Shown: positions 8,866-18,155 of the stretch, one piece after another
Numbering within the stretch: position 1 is the stretch's first letter
Layout: the number at the start of each line of letters is the position of its first letter
Source of the DNA: Streptomyces shenzhenensis
Lineage (GTDB): Bacteria > Actinomycetota > Actinomycetes > Streptomycetales > Streptomycetaceae
Assembly: GCF_003688995.1 (NCBI RefSeq)
Contig: NZ_PENI01000002.1
Location: 124,001-188,000, forward strand
Direction: 5' to 3'
Length of the DNA stretch: 64,000 bases
Made by a program: the position numbers and the translations under genes
The notes under the pieces: generated by a model
The model's database searches: none
Seen by the model: the letters and a program-made list of their open reading frames with translations, nothing else
What the model was told of the DNA's origin: nothing

Positions 8866-9777
8866 ATGTACCAGGTTCCTGACCAGCACGGCAAGCTCGC
8901 GGTGGTGACCGGCGCGAACAGCGGCACCGGCAAGGAGGCCGCGAAGCAGCTGGCCGCTGCCGGAGCCCACGTCGTACTCGCCGTGCGCACGCCGGCCAAG
9001 GGCGAGCAGGCCCGAGCCGACATCCTCGCTGCGCATCCCGCAGCCCAGGTGGAGGTCCGCCGTCTGGACCTGGCCGACCTGGACTCCGTCCGCGCCTTCG
9101 CCGACGGTCTGCTTTCCGACGGCCGGCCGCTGGATCTGCTGCTGAACAACGCCGGCGTGATGATGCCCCCGGTACGCCACGAGACCAAGGACGGCTTCGA
9201 GCTGCAGTTCGGCAGCAACTTCCTTGGCCCGTTCGCCCTCACCGTCCGCCTGCTGCCCCTCCTGCTGAAGGCCCCGGCACCGCGGGTCGCGACGATGAGC
9301 AGCGGCCAGGCCAACCGCGCCGCCATCCGCTTCGACGACCTGAACTCCACCGGCGACTACAAGCCCATCCCCGCCTACGCGCAGTCCAAGCTCGCCGACC
9401 TCCTGATGAGCCAGTACCTGGCCCACCTGGCCACGAGCAGGGGGTGGCCCCTGCTGTCGATCGCCGCGCACCCAGGCAGCGCCCGCACCAACATCGCCGC
9501 CAGCGGCCCGACCATGGGCGGCCGCCCGCCACTGCTCCTGCAGATCCTGGGACGCATCGTGCCCTCGCAGAGCCCGGCCGGCGGCGCCCAGCCGCTGCTC
9601 CTCGCAGCGACCGGCGCGGACGTGGAACAGGCTGGCTACTACGGCCCCCGCTGGTCCATGGTCGGCCCTGCCGTGCCGGCGAAGCTGCCGCGCTCCGCAA
9701 CCGACCGGCACGTCGCGGCCCGGTTGTGGGCGGCGGCCGAAGAACTCACCGGCGTCTCAGTACCCGACAGCCTCTGA
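8866..9777 (+). CDS. Short-chain dehydrogenase/reductase
   Basis: This 303-residue enzyme has the classical SDR cofactor motif [12 protein letters not shown] near the N-terminus, NNAGVM in the strand-4 region, a conserved serine region (VATMSSGQ) and the catalytic YAQSK (YxxxK). The sequence resembles retinol dehydrogenase/WW-oxidoreductase-like SDRs that use NADP(H). I chose ATG 8866 ([10 protein letters not shown]) because TGAGGT lies just upstream; ATG 8854 is an in-frame alternative. It is divergently controlled from the TetR gene. The substrate is unknown. Confidence 0.92.
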   Translation: MYQVPDQHGKLAVVTGANSGTGKEAAKQLAAAGAHVVLAVRTPAKGEQARADILAAHPAAQVEVRRLDLADLDSVRAFADGLLSDGRPLDLLLNNAGVMMPPVRHETKDGFELQFGSNFLGPFALTVRLLPLLLKAPAPRVATMSSGQANRAAIRFDDLNSTGDYKPIPAYAQSKLADLLMSQYLAHLATSRGWPLLSIAAHPGSARTNIAASGPTMGGRPPLLLQILGRIVPSQSPAGGAQPLLLAATGADVEQAGYYGPRWSMVGPAVPAKLPRSATDRHVAARLWAAAEELTGVSVPDSL

Positions 9778-10024
9778 GCCCCCGGTCCCACCCGCCCCGG
9801 CGACGGCCGACCGACCCGGCCAAGCGCTCGTCGCGGCGGCCGCCCAACTCGCCGTCACCGTGACGCCGCACCGGACACCGGTCGCTGTGCCTCTGCCTGT
9901 CCAAGCCCGAGGCGGAGCACACGGCCGCCCTCGACGCCCGGCTCGCGCATCTTCACTCCGGCTGCCTGCAAGAACTCCGTACACAACCCACACGGTCGGG
10001 ACTCTCCCGAGAGAAGGAAGAACC
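9778..10024. other. Intergenic region
   Basis: The region holds no gene I can support. The open frame continuing upstream of the aldo/keto reductase has poor coding character. GAGAAGGAAG just before 10025 is the ribosome site of the next gene. Confidence 0.4.
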
Positions 10025-11041
10025 ATGGAAACGCGCATTCTCGGCGGCACTGGCCTGCCTGTCAGTGTCTTCGGCTTCGGGGCCATGAACCTCGGCACCT
10101 GGGGCGGCACCGACCAGGCCGACGCTGACCGGCTCGTCGGCCAGGCCCTCGACGCCGGCATCACCCTGTTCGACACCGCCGACATCTACAGCTTCGGAGA
10201 ATCCGAGCAACTGCTCGGCAAGGCCCTCGGCGCACGCCGTGACGACATCGTGCTGGCCACCAAGGGCCGCAACTCCGTCGGCGATGACCCGCTCACCGGC
10301 GGCGCATCACGACGCTGGCTGTACAAGGCGGTCGAGAACAGCCTCCGCCGCCTGGGAACCGACTACATCGACCTCTACCAGGTACACCGCCCCGACTGGG
10401 CCACCGACCACGACGAGACCCTCGCCGCGCTCACCGACCTCCAGCGGGAAGGCAAGATCCGCAGCTTCGGCAGCTCCACCTACCCGGCCCACGCCGTCGT
10501 CGAGGCGCAGTGGATCGCCCGTGACCTGTCCCTGACTCGGTTCACTACCGAGCAGGTCGCCTACTCGGTATTCGACCGCTGCGTCGAGGCCGACATCTTC
10601 CCCGTCGCGCAGAAGTACCGGATAGGCATCCTCATCTGGAGCCCGCTGGCCAACGGATGGCTCGCCGGCGCCGTCAAGCGCGGCCATGCCGACACCCACC
10701 GGTCCAAGCTCGGCGGAGGCTTCGACCTGTCGACGCCGGAGAGCCAGCGCAAGCTCGACGTCGTCGACTCGCTCCAAGAGATCGCCGACGAGCTCGGAAT
10801 CAGCCTGGCCGAGCTGTCGCTGGCGTTCGTGAAGTCGCACCCCGCGGTCACCACGGTGCTGGTCGGTCCCCGCACCGAGCACCACCTGCAGCAGAACCTC
10901 AGGTCCGCCGACCTCACCCTCGACGACAGCGTCCTCGACCGCATCGACCAACTCGTCGCCCCCGGCACCGACATCGCCCCCGCCGATCGCTTCCCGGTCG
11001 TCCCGCCGCAGATCACGGAAACCCGTCTGCGCCGCCGCTGA
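10025..11041 (+). CDS. Aldo/keto reductase
   Basis: This 338-residue protein is a TIM-barrel NADPH-dependent oxidoreductase. The catalytic tetrad can be seen: Asp and Tyr in LFDTADIYSFGESEQLL, Lys in LATKGRN, and His in YQVHRPD. The C-terminal cofactor-binding loop is present (TVLVGPRTEHHLQQNL). It resembles the YghZ/Kv-beta-like branch, which reduces aldehydes and ketones. ATG 10025 was chosen over the longer open frame because GAAGGAAG precedes it and the protein begins with the typical strand METRILGGTGLPVSVFGFG. With the nearby SDRs it may form a small reductive detoxification cluster. Confidence 0.94.
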   Translation: METRILGGTGLPVSVFGFGAMNLGTWGGTDQADADRLVGQALDAGITLFDTADIYSFGESEQLLGKALGARRDDIVLATKGRNSVGDDPLTGGASRRWLYKAVENSLRRLGTDYIDLYQVHRPDWATDHDETLAALTDLQREGKIRSFGSSTYPAHAVVEAQWIARDLSLTRFTTEQVAYSVFDRCVEADIFPVAQKYRIGILIWSPLANGWLAGAVKRGHADTHRSKLGGGFDLSTPESQRKLDVVDSLQEIADELGISLAELSLAFVKSHPAVTTVLVGPRTEHHLQQNLRSADLTLDDSVLDRIDQLVAPGTDIAPADRFPVVPPQITETRLRRR

Positions 11042-11211
11042 CCATGACCACGGTCGGCCGGCTTCGCCGGGCCCGGACTGTCCTGGCGGCCAGGAGCCTC
11101 GGTCCCCGCGCTTTCCCGAGAACCGGTGCCGCGACGCCCTCCCCGGCGGAATCGAGCACGCACCCGCGCGATCGTCGACTACTCAAGCCTCTCGACAAGG
11201 GCAGATCTGGC

Positions 11212-11433
11212 ATGACCATCCGCACGGCACACGACACCCCCGGGCAGAGCCGCTGCCGCAGACCCTCGCAGAAGCCGAGCAACTACCCAGTGGGCACTGC
11301 CTCCGCCAGCTCGCGAGACCTGGCCGGGGCCGTCTGCGCGCTCCTATACGAACGCCGTGATCCCGCGGCGGCCGCCGGCCTGACCTGCCTTCGCAAGACT
11401 GGCGAACCATCCACCGCGGCGGTCGCGTCGTGA
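11212..11433 (+). CDS. Possible small hypothetical protein upstream of membrane gene
   Basis: This 73-codon frame (MTIRTAHDTPGQSRCRR...) has AAGGG about ten bases upstream and ends with a TGA that overlaps the GTG of the next gene by four bases. That overlap is the only structural support. I recognise no domain, and the composition is not strongly protein-like. Confidence 0.25.
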   Translation: MTIRTAHDTPGQSRCRRPSQKPSNYPVGTASASSRDLAGAVCALLYERRDPAAAAGLTCLRKTGEPSTAAVAS

Positions 11434-12284
11434 GGGCCGGCGAATTCAGTGCCTCTGATCTGGCTCGCCGCACCGGCCTCACGCCACCGACACCTGCTCT
11501 GCGCTCCTGGTGCGCCACCGTTCTCGACGTGGCCGGGCACAGCTGGAAACCAGCAGTCTTGGTCACAGGTGTCGCGGTGGCTCTTCCGCTGGCAGCCGTG
11601 GAACTCACCCAGACACTCGCTGAGATGTCTGGCTATCCCGTTGCCTTGGCACTGCCCGAAGCACTTTCGACCGCAGACTCCGCCTCGGTTGTGGTGGGCA
11701 TCAGCCTGACCCTCGCACTCCTCGTCATCACGAGCGCGGTCGCCGCCATCGGTTGGGCGGGCGGCATCTGGGCGCTCGTCGGCCCTGCGGTGACCGGCCG
11801 GCCCGTGACCGTCAAAGACTCCTACCGCTACGGTCTACGCCACCTTCCCTCCCTGGGACCGTGGACCCTCGGCGCCACACTGCTGCTTGTCGCCGGGCTG
11901 TCCGCGTACGTCGTCCCCGGCCTCTACCTGCTGTACGCGCTCTCCATGTTCAGCTTCCCCGTCCTGTTCGAACACGGCACCAACCCCCTCCGGCGCTCAT
12001 TCCGCCTCACCCACACTCAGGCCGGACGCGTACTCGCACGCTGGAGTGTCCTTGCTGTTGTCGCGGTCGCCTTCGAGGGCGCACTGAGCCTCCTCTTCGG
12101 TGGTCTGAGCCTCGCCCTCCTCGGCCATCCGGGATTCGGCAGCAGCGCCCAAGGGCTCAACGACGGCCTCCTCGACGCCGTCCACACCGCGGTCGGCGCA
12201 CCCCTGTGGGCCCTGTTGGTCATTGGCCTCACGGTCACCTACATGGACCTGCAGGCGAGCCCCACACGCAATTCGCGGTCGTAG
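11430..12284 (+). CDS. Multi-pass membrane protein of unknown function
   Basis: This 284-residue protein has five or six hydrophobic segments, including AVLVTGVAVALPLAAVEL, VVVGISLTLALLVITSAV, TLLLVAGLSAYVVPGLYLLY and ALLVIGLTVTY. The region FPVLFEHGTNPLRRSFRLT before the fourth segment resembles membrane domains of the glycerophosphodiester phosphodiesterase-membrane/DUF975 type. GTG 11430 may not be the true start, because the first 45 residues look less coding. It overlaps the small ORF upstream by GTGA. Confidence 0.55.
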   Translation: MRAGEFSASDLARRTGLTPPTPALRSWCATVLDVAGHSWKPAVLVTGVAVALPLAAVELTQTLAEMSGYPVALALPEALSTADSASVVVGISLTLALLVITSAVAAIGWAGGIWALVGPAVTGRPVTVKDSYRYGLRHLPSLGPWTLGATLLLVAGLSAYVVPGLYLLYALSMFSFPVLFEHGTNPLRRSFRLTHTQAGRVLARWSVLAVVAVAFEGALSLLFGGLSLALLGHPGFGSSAQGLNDGLLDAVHTAVGAPLWALLVIGLTVTYMDLQASPTRNSRS

Positions 12285-12383
12285 CCGGATTCGCCACGTC
12301 GACAGTCAAGGAACACCATGCCGGCCGAGAGAGGCATTCACCGGGGAAGAGCCCTCACCGTCTGTTCGCCGCTCCACACCATC

Positions 12384-12608
12384 ATGAACACCGCCTTCAT
12401 CACGCACGGCATCCTCCTCGCCGTCTCCGCAGTCCTCCTGGCGCCCCTTTCATCTGGCGTCCTCTCCGGTCTCGCGATCGCCGAACGCATCGCCGTCTAC
12501 ACGATCAGGGCAGCCGAACTCCCGGCTGGCTTCAGCGTGCTCGCCGCGAACAAGGCCAGCGTGACAGCTCCGCGACGCCGCATTGCAACGTCGACGGATT
12601 CGACATAG
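12384..12608 (+). CDS. Short membrane protein or truncated remnant
   Basis: The 74-codon frame from ATG 12384 reads MNTAFITHGILLAVSAVLLA and has one clear hydrophobic stretch, then a charged tail. It could be the start of a DoxX-like membrane protein cut short, or a genuine small membrane protein. It ends 17 bases before the SDR-like gene. Family uncertain. Confidence 0.3.
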   Translation: MNTAFITHGILLAVSAVLLAPLSSGVLSGLAIAERIAVYTIRAAELPAGFSVLAANKASVTAPRRRIATSTDST

Positions 12609-12625
12609 GAACACGACATAGGGAC

Positions 12626-13378
12626 ATGACCGTGAAAGTAATCATCTTCGGCGCCAGCGGTCTCATCGGCGACGGCTTCCTTCAGGAGTGCCTGCGCGGC
12701 GACGACGTAGCCGAGGTCGTCACCGTCGGACGGACGCGACTGGACCTCACACACCCGAAGTTGCGCCAGGTCATGCACGCCGACTTCCTGAGCTTTGCCT
12801 CGGCCAGAAATGACTTTGCTGGCGCCGATGCCTGCTTCTGGGGCCTCGGCGTCAGCTCCACCGGCATGGACCACGACGACTACGAACGCATCACCTACGG
12901 ATACACCACCGCTGCCGCGCACACACTCCACGAAGTCAACCCGCGCCTGACCTTCGTCTACGTCTCCGGCGGCGGCACCGACAGCACCGAACGCGGCCGT
13001 GTCCGCTGGGCCCGTGTCAAAGGCCGCACCGAGAACGCGATCATCTCCGCCTTCCCCAACGGATACGCCCTCCGCCCCGGCTTCGTCCTGCCTGCTCACA
13101 ACGCCCGCACCAAGACCGCCGCCTACCGATGGGCCAGCGTCGCAGTCACCCCGTTCCTTCCGCTCCTGCGCCTCCTACGGCTGGGGCCCGTCCTTGTGAC
13201 CGACACCGCCCAGCTCGGCCAGGCAGCACTGAACCTCGCCCGCCAGGGACACTCCCGCCACGTCCTGGAGAACCGCGACATCCTCACCGTGGCCTCTCGA
13301 CTTGCTCATGTGCCCGCTCGCGTCAACCGCCGTCGGATCCGCGACTTCTGTCCATCGGTATGCAAATCCGGCGTCTGA
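12626..13378 (+). CDS. NAD(P)-binding epimerase/SDR-like protein, altered C-terminus
   Basis: This 250-residue protein starts at ATG 12626 with the dinucleotide motif VIIFGASGLIGDGFLQECL and contains YVSGGGTDSTERGRVRWARV with a conserved Lys region (VKGRTE). It resembles atypical SDR proteins annotated as epimerases. Homology-like sequence seems to stop around RHVLENRDIL. The last 30 or so residues look non-native (arginine-rich, ending CPSVCKSGV) and overlap the start of the XRE gene. I infer that a recombination junction near 13.3 kb replaced the normal end. Confidence 0.7.
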   Translation: MTVKVIIFGASGLIGDGFLQECLRGDDVAEVVTVGRTRLDLTHPKLRQVMHADFLSFASARNDFAGADACFWGLGVSSTGMDHDDYERITYGYTTAAAHTLHEVNPRLTFVYVSGGGTDSTERGRVRWARVKGRTENAIISAFPNGYALRPGFVLPAHNARTKTAAYRWASVAVTPFLPLLRLLRLGPVLVTDTAQLGQAALNLARQGHSRHVLENRDILTVASRLAHVPARVNRRRIRDFCPSVCKSGV

Positions 13379-13581
13379 GGGAGGAGCAGGGATTCAGTCT
13401 GGAGGAGCTCGCTGAGCGAAGCGGGATAAGTTTTCGTGGACTCATCTATATCGAGCACGGTCAGCGCAATCCGAGTGTTTTGACTCTTCTGTGTATTTCG
13501 TCAGGGCTCAACGTCCTTCCGGCGACGTTGTTTGAAGGGCTGTCAGTGGAGATGCTCGATGACCTCGTATCGGATGCGTGA
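13360..13581 (+). CDS. Small XRE regulator, C-protein-like
   Basis: This 73-residue protein is almost only a lambda-repressor-type helix-turn-helix: MQIRRLREEQGFSLEELAER, then SGISFRGLIYIEHGQRNPS, and a short tail. Its size and layout match controller (C) proteins of restriction-modification loci. Codon use is less GC-rich at third positions (TTT, CGT, TGT, ATT) than in neighbours, which suggests recent transfer. The frame is open upstream (LLSIG before the Met), so the 5' end may have been lost where it meets the SDR-like gene. It lies at the left edge of the defence-gene region. Confidence 0.75.
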   Translation: MQIRRLREEQGFSLEELAERSGISFRGLIYIEHGQRNPSVLTLLCISSGLNVLPATLFEGLSVEMLDDLVSDA

Positions 13582-13929
13582 CTGATTTGTGTACGGGGCC
13601 CGACGCGTGGCTGCTCGACGAGTAACCGCTTGACGGAGACGGGCTGCTAAGGCTCGGCGCATCGCTCTTCGTACCGAAGCCGTGGGCGCAGTGAATTACC
13701 CGGGGGCCAACTCGCCGGTGAGCAGGGGCTTCGACGCTCTTGGCCCTCGGAGGCGCCCTCCCGCGACCGCGAGAGATCTCGTAGGAACGGTGCGTCAGCG
13801 CGCGCGTTTCCCTCTTTGGGATGTACGTGACCCTCGTATGCTTACGCCACGAGCCGCAATGGGTGGGGCACTTGAGGCGGCTGTTGTCGCCTGTGCTGTA
13901 CAGGGGCGCGGGCTTGTCCGGGGGCTTCG
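13582..13929. other. Intergenic region, no gene seen
   Basis: About 350 bases between the XRE gene and the OLD-family remnant. Open frames exist on both strands but lack coding character. It may contain further decayed sequence. Confidence 0.35.
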
Positions 13930-14172
13930 GTGTACCTGGCACATGTGCGGGCCGAGACCTTTCGGATCTTTGGCCCGGCGCCGCAGCGGCAGGGAGGCGA
14001 CGATGAGGCGCTGCGGATCGACTTCGGCCCGGGCATCAGCGTGCTTGTGGAGAACGACAGCTGAAAGACCGCGATCGTCGACGCGATCCGGCTGTGCCTG
14101 CTGACGACGGCGGCTGACTTCTACCGCATCACCAAGGACGACTTTCACGCGGGACGCAACGGACGGGCGACC
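13930..14172 (+). pseudogene. OLD-family ATP-dependent nuclease, N-terminal remnant
   Basis: From GTG 13930 the frame reads VYLAHVRAETFRIFGP, then LRIDFGPGISVLVENDS, a TGA at 14062-14064, and KTAIVDAIRLCLLTTAADFY. This is the start of an OLD (overcoming lysogenisation defect) nuclease ATPase. The expected Walker A, GENDSGKT, is damaged twice: the first Gly is missing and the second Gly codon (GGA) is TGA. The frame then joins helicase sequence at about 14166-14172. Intact relatives act in anti-phage systems such as Gabija, but this copy cannot make an active ATPase. Confidence 0.8.
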
Positions 14173-15995
14173 AAAAGCAGCTGCTGCTGACCTCCTTCTT
14201 CAGCGCCTCAGGCGGCAGCGACGACGGAGACGATTGGGACGAGGACGCCACCGACGGCTTCGAGTCGATCCTCGACATGTGCAAAGCCAGCGGAGTCCTG
14301 CGCGGGCTGCCTCTGCGCTGGCACTACCGCAGCCGGCACGAGAACCTGATCGCTTTCAGCAACCACGACTTCTACGACAACTCCATGGTCACGTTCCCGG
14401 GCGCGCTGGAACAGGGACCGGACATCGGCGTGGAGTTCATCAAGGCGGACGGTGTCTACGACCGTGGCGGGAACATCGACAACCCTCTCGAGGCCACGAA
14501 AGTGGCCCCAGCGCGTCATGCGCCACTTCGACACCCGCCCCGAGCACACCCTCGGCGTGGTCGCGCTGTCGAAGGCGCAGGCGGAGGCAATCGAGGAGGC
14601 GGTACAGAAGGCCAGGGCGGCCCGCCCGGACCTCGACCACCACTTCACGGAGGGCCGCCTCGACAGTTTCTTCGTCAAGAACCTCGAAACCGTCCAGGGC
14701 GACGAGCGCGACGTCATCATCCTCTCCATCGGCTACGGCCCCGACCACCGGGGCAAACTGCTGTCGACATCTGGCCCCATCAACAGGGAGGGCGGATGGC
14801 GACGCCTCAACGTGGCCGTGACCCGCGCCCGGCGCCGCATGGAAGTCATCGCCTCCTTCTACGGAGGGGATCTGCCGGACAGTGCCAACAAGAGCGTGCA
14901 GCACCTTAAGCGGTATCTGCAGTACGCCCAGCACGGCCCTGCGATCCTCCAGACAGCGGTCGCCGATCCGGACGCGGCTCCGGAGAGCCCCTTCGAAGAG
15001 GAGGTCATCGACGTCCTGCGCGGCTGGGGACATGAGGTCCAGCCGCAGGTGGGGGTCGCCGGTTTCCGCATCGACATGGCGGTACGGCACCCAGGCGCGC
15101 CCGGCACGTACGCGCTGGGCATCGAGTGCGACGGCGCCATGTATCACTCGTCGCGGGCGGCTCGGGACCGCGACCGGCTCAGGGAAGCGGTCCTGCGCGA
15201 CCTGGGCTGGAGACTGCACCGAATCTGGGGAACGGACTGGTATCGGAACCGGCGGGATGCGATGGCACGGCTGCGAGCTGCGGTGGAGGCGGCCTGTGCT
15301 GAGGATCCGCATGCCGTACGAGTGGCGCCGCCCGCGGGGGCGGTCGGCAATGGCGGCAGTACGGCAGAGGTCGTGGACGGCCCCCTGAGCGCGAGCGGCG
15401 GGGAGCCCGTGGAAGTGGCAGGTGGTCCGGCAGTCCCGCGAGTGCAGTTCGTGGTGGTCGACGCCGGCCCTGCGTCCTGGAGCCGTCCCTACCAGGAGGT
15501 CGACCCTGACCTGTTGGCAGAGATACGTGACAGGTCGAGCAGCCAGCGAGGCATGTGGAGCGTGGAGTTGCAGGATCCCGATGCCCTCGACGTCGTGGCA
15601 GACGTGGCGCTGTGTGTGGTCGAGGTGGAAGGACCTGTCGAGAAGGAGGTGATCTACACCCGGGTCCGTCTCGCGTGGGGCCTCGGACGAGCCGGCCAGG
15701 TGGTTCGCGACCGTGTCGACCGAGCTCTTCGCCGTCGCGCACGCCGACGGAGCGGTGCGCCCGACGAGTGGTGGAGGTTCCCGTGGCGGAGCGGCAGCTC
15801 GTGCTCGGAAACGTGGTCGACGAAGGGCCGGGCGTGCATCGCGAGGATCTACTGCGGGAGGCCGCCCGCTTCTTCGGCTGGGCGCGGCTCGGCGCCGATA
15901 TCCGGGACGCGCTGACTGGTGACATCGACGCGTTGATCGCCGCCGGGTACTTGGTCGAGTCGGAGGGTGGCCTGGTACCTGCCGAGGGTCCTTGA
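14166..15995 (+). pseudogene. Helicase-nuclease C-terminal fragment, frameshifted
   Basis: The fragment starts at helicase motif III (GDQKQLLLTSFF; GDPKQxPPTSFF is typical) and continues through LRWHYRSRHENLIAFSN, TVQGDERDVIILSIGYGP and RLNVAVTRARRRMEV. These are superfamily 1 helicase motifs IV-VI. An MTES_1575/Vsr-like nuclease domain follows (FRIDMAV...ALGIECDGAMYHSSRA), then a DUF3320-like tail (VVEVEGPVEKEV, LAWGLGRAGQVV). A CCCC run at 14506-14509 has one base too many and shifts the frame. At least two more shifts lie near 15730-15770, before VEVPVAERQLVLGN. The DUF4011/helicase N-terminal half is absent. Confidence 0.85.
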
Positions 15996-16189
15996 TCCGT
16001 TGTAGTGGGCTTGTCCAGGTTGGGCGGTGCCCCGGCATCGGCCCATTCGCCGGTACGGCTGTCAGTACCGCCAGGTACCCTCAGACGCATCGTCAACGCG
16101 GCCCGACGGGCTTCCGCTCCACCCCGGTGGAGTCTCGAAGGACATGCCCCCACCCGCACGAGTCTTTTCGTGCTGCCTGGGGGAAGTCC

Positions 16190-18112
16190 TTGCTGTTCCG
16201 CGCGTCCGCGAAAACGGTCGCCGTCATGGCACTCGACGGTTCGCTGTTCCTGCACCTCACCGACCGGTTCGTCCATATGCATGGCTATCGCCCGAGCACC
16301 TCGGAGGTGCGTTCCTGGGAGCGCAGCATCCCCGTCCTGGCCGCCGCACTCAACGACGCCGGCCTGGGCGACGTCGAGGTGATGCTGGAGTACGCGCTAC
16401 CGCTGAACAGCAAGCGTGCCGACGTCGTCCTCTCCGGAGTGCACCCGGTCACGGGAGAGCCGTCCTACGTCGTGGTGGAGCTGAAGCAGTGGAGTCAGGC
16501 GCTGCCCCATGAGGATGACCCCACCCTGTGCCATGTCGACGCCTACGCACAGCCCGTCCTCAACCCCATCGAGCAGGTACGCCGCTACTGCGAATACCTC
16601 GTCAATTTCAACGGGGCAGTGGCCGAACACGGACACCGGGTGGCTGGAGTGGCGTATCTGCACAACGCCACCGAGTTCGGCGTGACCGGGCTGCGCGAGA
16701 TCGAGCGTGACGACCACGGACTGCTCTTCACCGAGGAACGCCGTGGCGCCTTCCTCGACCATCTTCGTTCGAGGCTGAGCGACAAGCACCCAGGGGCCCG
16801 GGCGGCGGACGAACTCCACGCAGGCGCCACGGTGCCGTCGAAGCAGCTCATGTCCGTGGCCGCTGAGGAGGTGCGCGAGCGCACACAATTCGTCCTCCTC
16901 GACGAGCAGCAGGTGGCATACCGCATGGTGCTCAACGCGGTGGAGAAGGCGAAGCACGCCGACCGCAAAGAGGTCGTCATCGTCACGGGCGGCCCCGGTA
17001 CCGGCAAGAGCGTGATCGCTCTCCAACTGCTCGGCGAGCTCTACCGGCGCGGGGTTCCGGCACTGCACGCCACCGGCTCACAGTCGTTCACGAAGACGAT
17101 GAGGAAGGTCGCAGGCGCCCGTAAGCGGGAAGTCCAGGACCTTTTCAAGTATTTCAACAGCTTCATGACGGCCGAGAAGAACAGCCTCGGTGCCCTGATC
17201 TGCGACGAGGCACACCGTATCCGGGAGACCTCGGCCAACCGCTACACGCGCGCCGCGCATCGTACCGGCAGGGCCCAGATCGATGAGCTCATCGATGTCG
17301 CCTACGTGCCCGTCTTCTTCCTCGACGAGCACCAGGTCGTCCGCCCCGGCGAGATGGGCACCGTGGCCGAGATCAAGGCGGCAGCGGCGAAGCGGGGCAT
17401 CCCCTGCAGTGTCGTCCCACTGGACAGCCAGTTCCGCTGTGGTGGTAGTGACGCCTACCTGCGCTGGGTGGTCCGGCTCCTCGGCCTGGAGCCGGGCGGG
17501 CCGGTCGTGTGGGAACCCGACGACCGCATGCAGTTGCTGGTCGCCGACAGCCCGCAAGAGATGGAAGCCTTCCTCCAGGCACGCCGGACCCATGACTACG
17601 GCGCCCGTATGTCCGCGGGCTACTGCTGGCGCTGGTCCCCGGAACCGAAGCCGGGCGACCCGCTCCCGCCCGACGTCGTCATCGGCGACTGGGCCCGCCC
17701 CTGGAACCTGCGCGGTGACCGCTCCGTCTCCGGTGCTCCCCCGGCCGCCTTGTGGGCCACCGACCCGGCGGGCTTCGGACAGGTCGGCTGCGTCTACACC
17801 GCCCAGGGCTTCGAGTACGACTGGTCCGGCGTGATCATCGGCCCCGACCTGGTCTGGCGCGGCGACCGCTGGATCACGGACCGTACGGCGTCCAAGGACC
17901 CGGTCTTCAAGAAGTCGACCCCGGACACCGACGTGGACCGTCTGATCCGTAATACCTACAAGGTGCTGCTGACCCGAGGCATGGTGGGCACGATCGTGTA
18001 CTCGACGGACCCGGAGACACGGGAGAAGCTGCGGGAACTGGCGGGCGGACTGGCACGGGAGTCTGCGTCGGCTTGGCCGACAGGCCGACGCTCCGCGGCG
18101 CATACCCCCTGA
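16190..18112 (+). CDS. DUF2075/Schlafen-like helicase with N-terminal nuclease-like fold
   Basis: This protein is 640 residues long from TTG 16190, which has a strong GGGGGAAG just upstream; the start LLFRASAKTVAVMALDG matches the family better than ATG 16226. The N-terminal part contains SYVVVELKQWSQ, a PD-(D/E)xK-like strand. Then come Walker A (VTGGPGTGKSVIALQLL, near residue 270), Walker B (ALICDEAHRI), FFLDEHQVVRPGEMG, and the C-terminal motifs VGCVYTAQGFEYDWSGV and NTYKVLLTRGMVGTIVYS. These mark DUF2075 (Schlafen group 3-like) helicases, common in defence islands. It converges with the HNH restriction gene. The nucleic-acid target is unknown. Confidence 0.88.
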   Translation: MLFRASAKTVAVMALDGSLFLHLTDRFVHMHGYRPSTSEVRSWERSIPVLAAALNDAGLGDVEVMLEYALPLNSKRADVVLSGVHPVTGEPSYVVVELKQWSQALPHEDDPTLCHVDAYAQPVLNPIEQVRRYCEYLVNFNGAVAEHGHRVAGVAYLHNATEFGVTGLREIERDDHGLLFTEERRGAFLDHLRSRLSDKHPGARAADELHAGATVPSKQLMSVAAEEVRERTQFVLLDEQQVAYRMVLNAVEKAKHADRKEVVIVTGGPGTGKSVIALQLLGELYRRGVPALHATGSQSFTKTMRKVAGARKREVQDLFKYFNSFMTAEKNSLGALICDEAHRIRETSANRYTRAAHRTGRAQIDELIDVAYVPVFFLDEHQVVRPGEMGTVAEIKAAAAKRGIPCSVVPLDSQFRCGGSDAYLRWVVRLLGLEPGGPVVWEPDDRMQLLVADSPQEMEAFLQARRTHDYGARMSAGYCWRWSPEPKPGDPLPPDVVIGDWARPWNLRGDRSVSGAPPAALWATDPAGFGQVGCVYTAQGFEYDWSGVIIGPDLVWRGDRWITDRTASKDPVFKKSTPDTDVDRLIRNTYKVLLTRGMVGTIVYSTDPETREKLRELAGGLARESASAWPTGRRSAAHTP

Positions 18113-18155
18113 GCCATGCCAACAGCGCAGGACGACGAAGATCGTTCGGGTGCCG

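Noticed and set aside
11753..12625. Long upstream extension of the SDR-like gene
   Set aside because: Arginine/proline-rich out-of-frame reading of the membrane-protein gene; the Rossmann motif starts right at ATG 12626.
16226..18112. ATG 16226 as start of the DUF2075 gene
   Set aside because: TTG 16190 has a much stronger ribosome site and includes the conserved RASAKTV segment.
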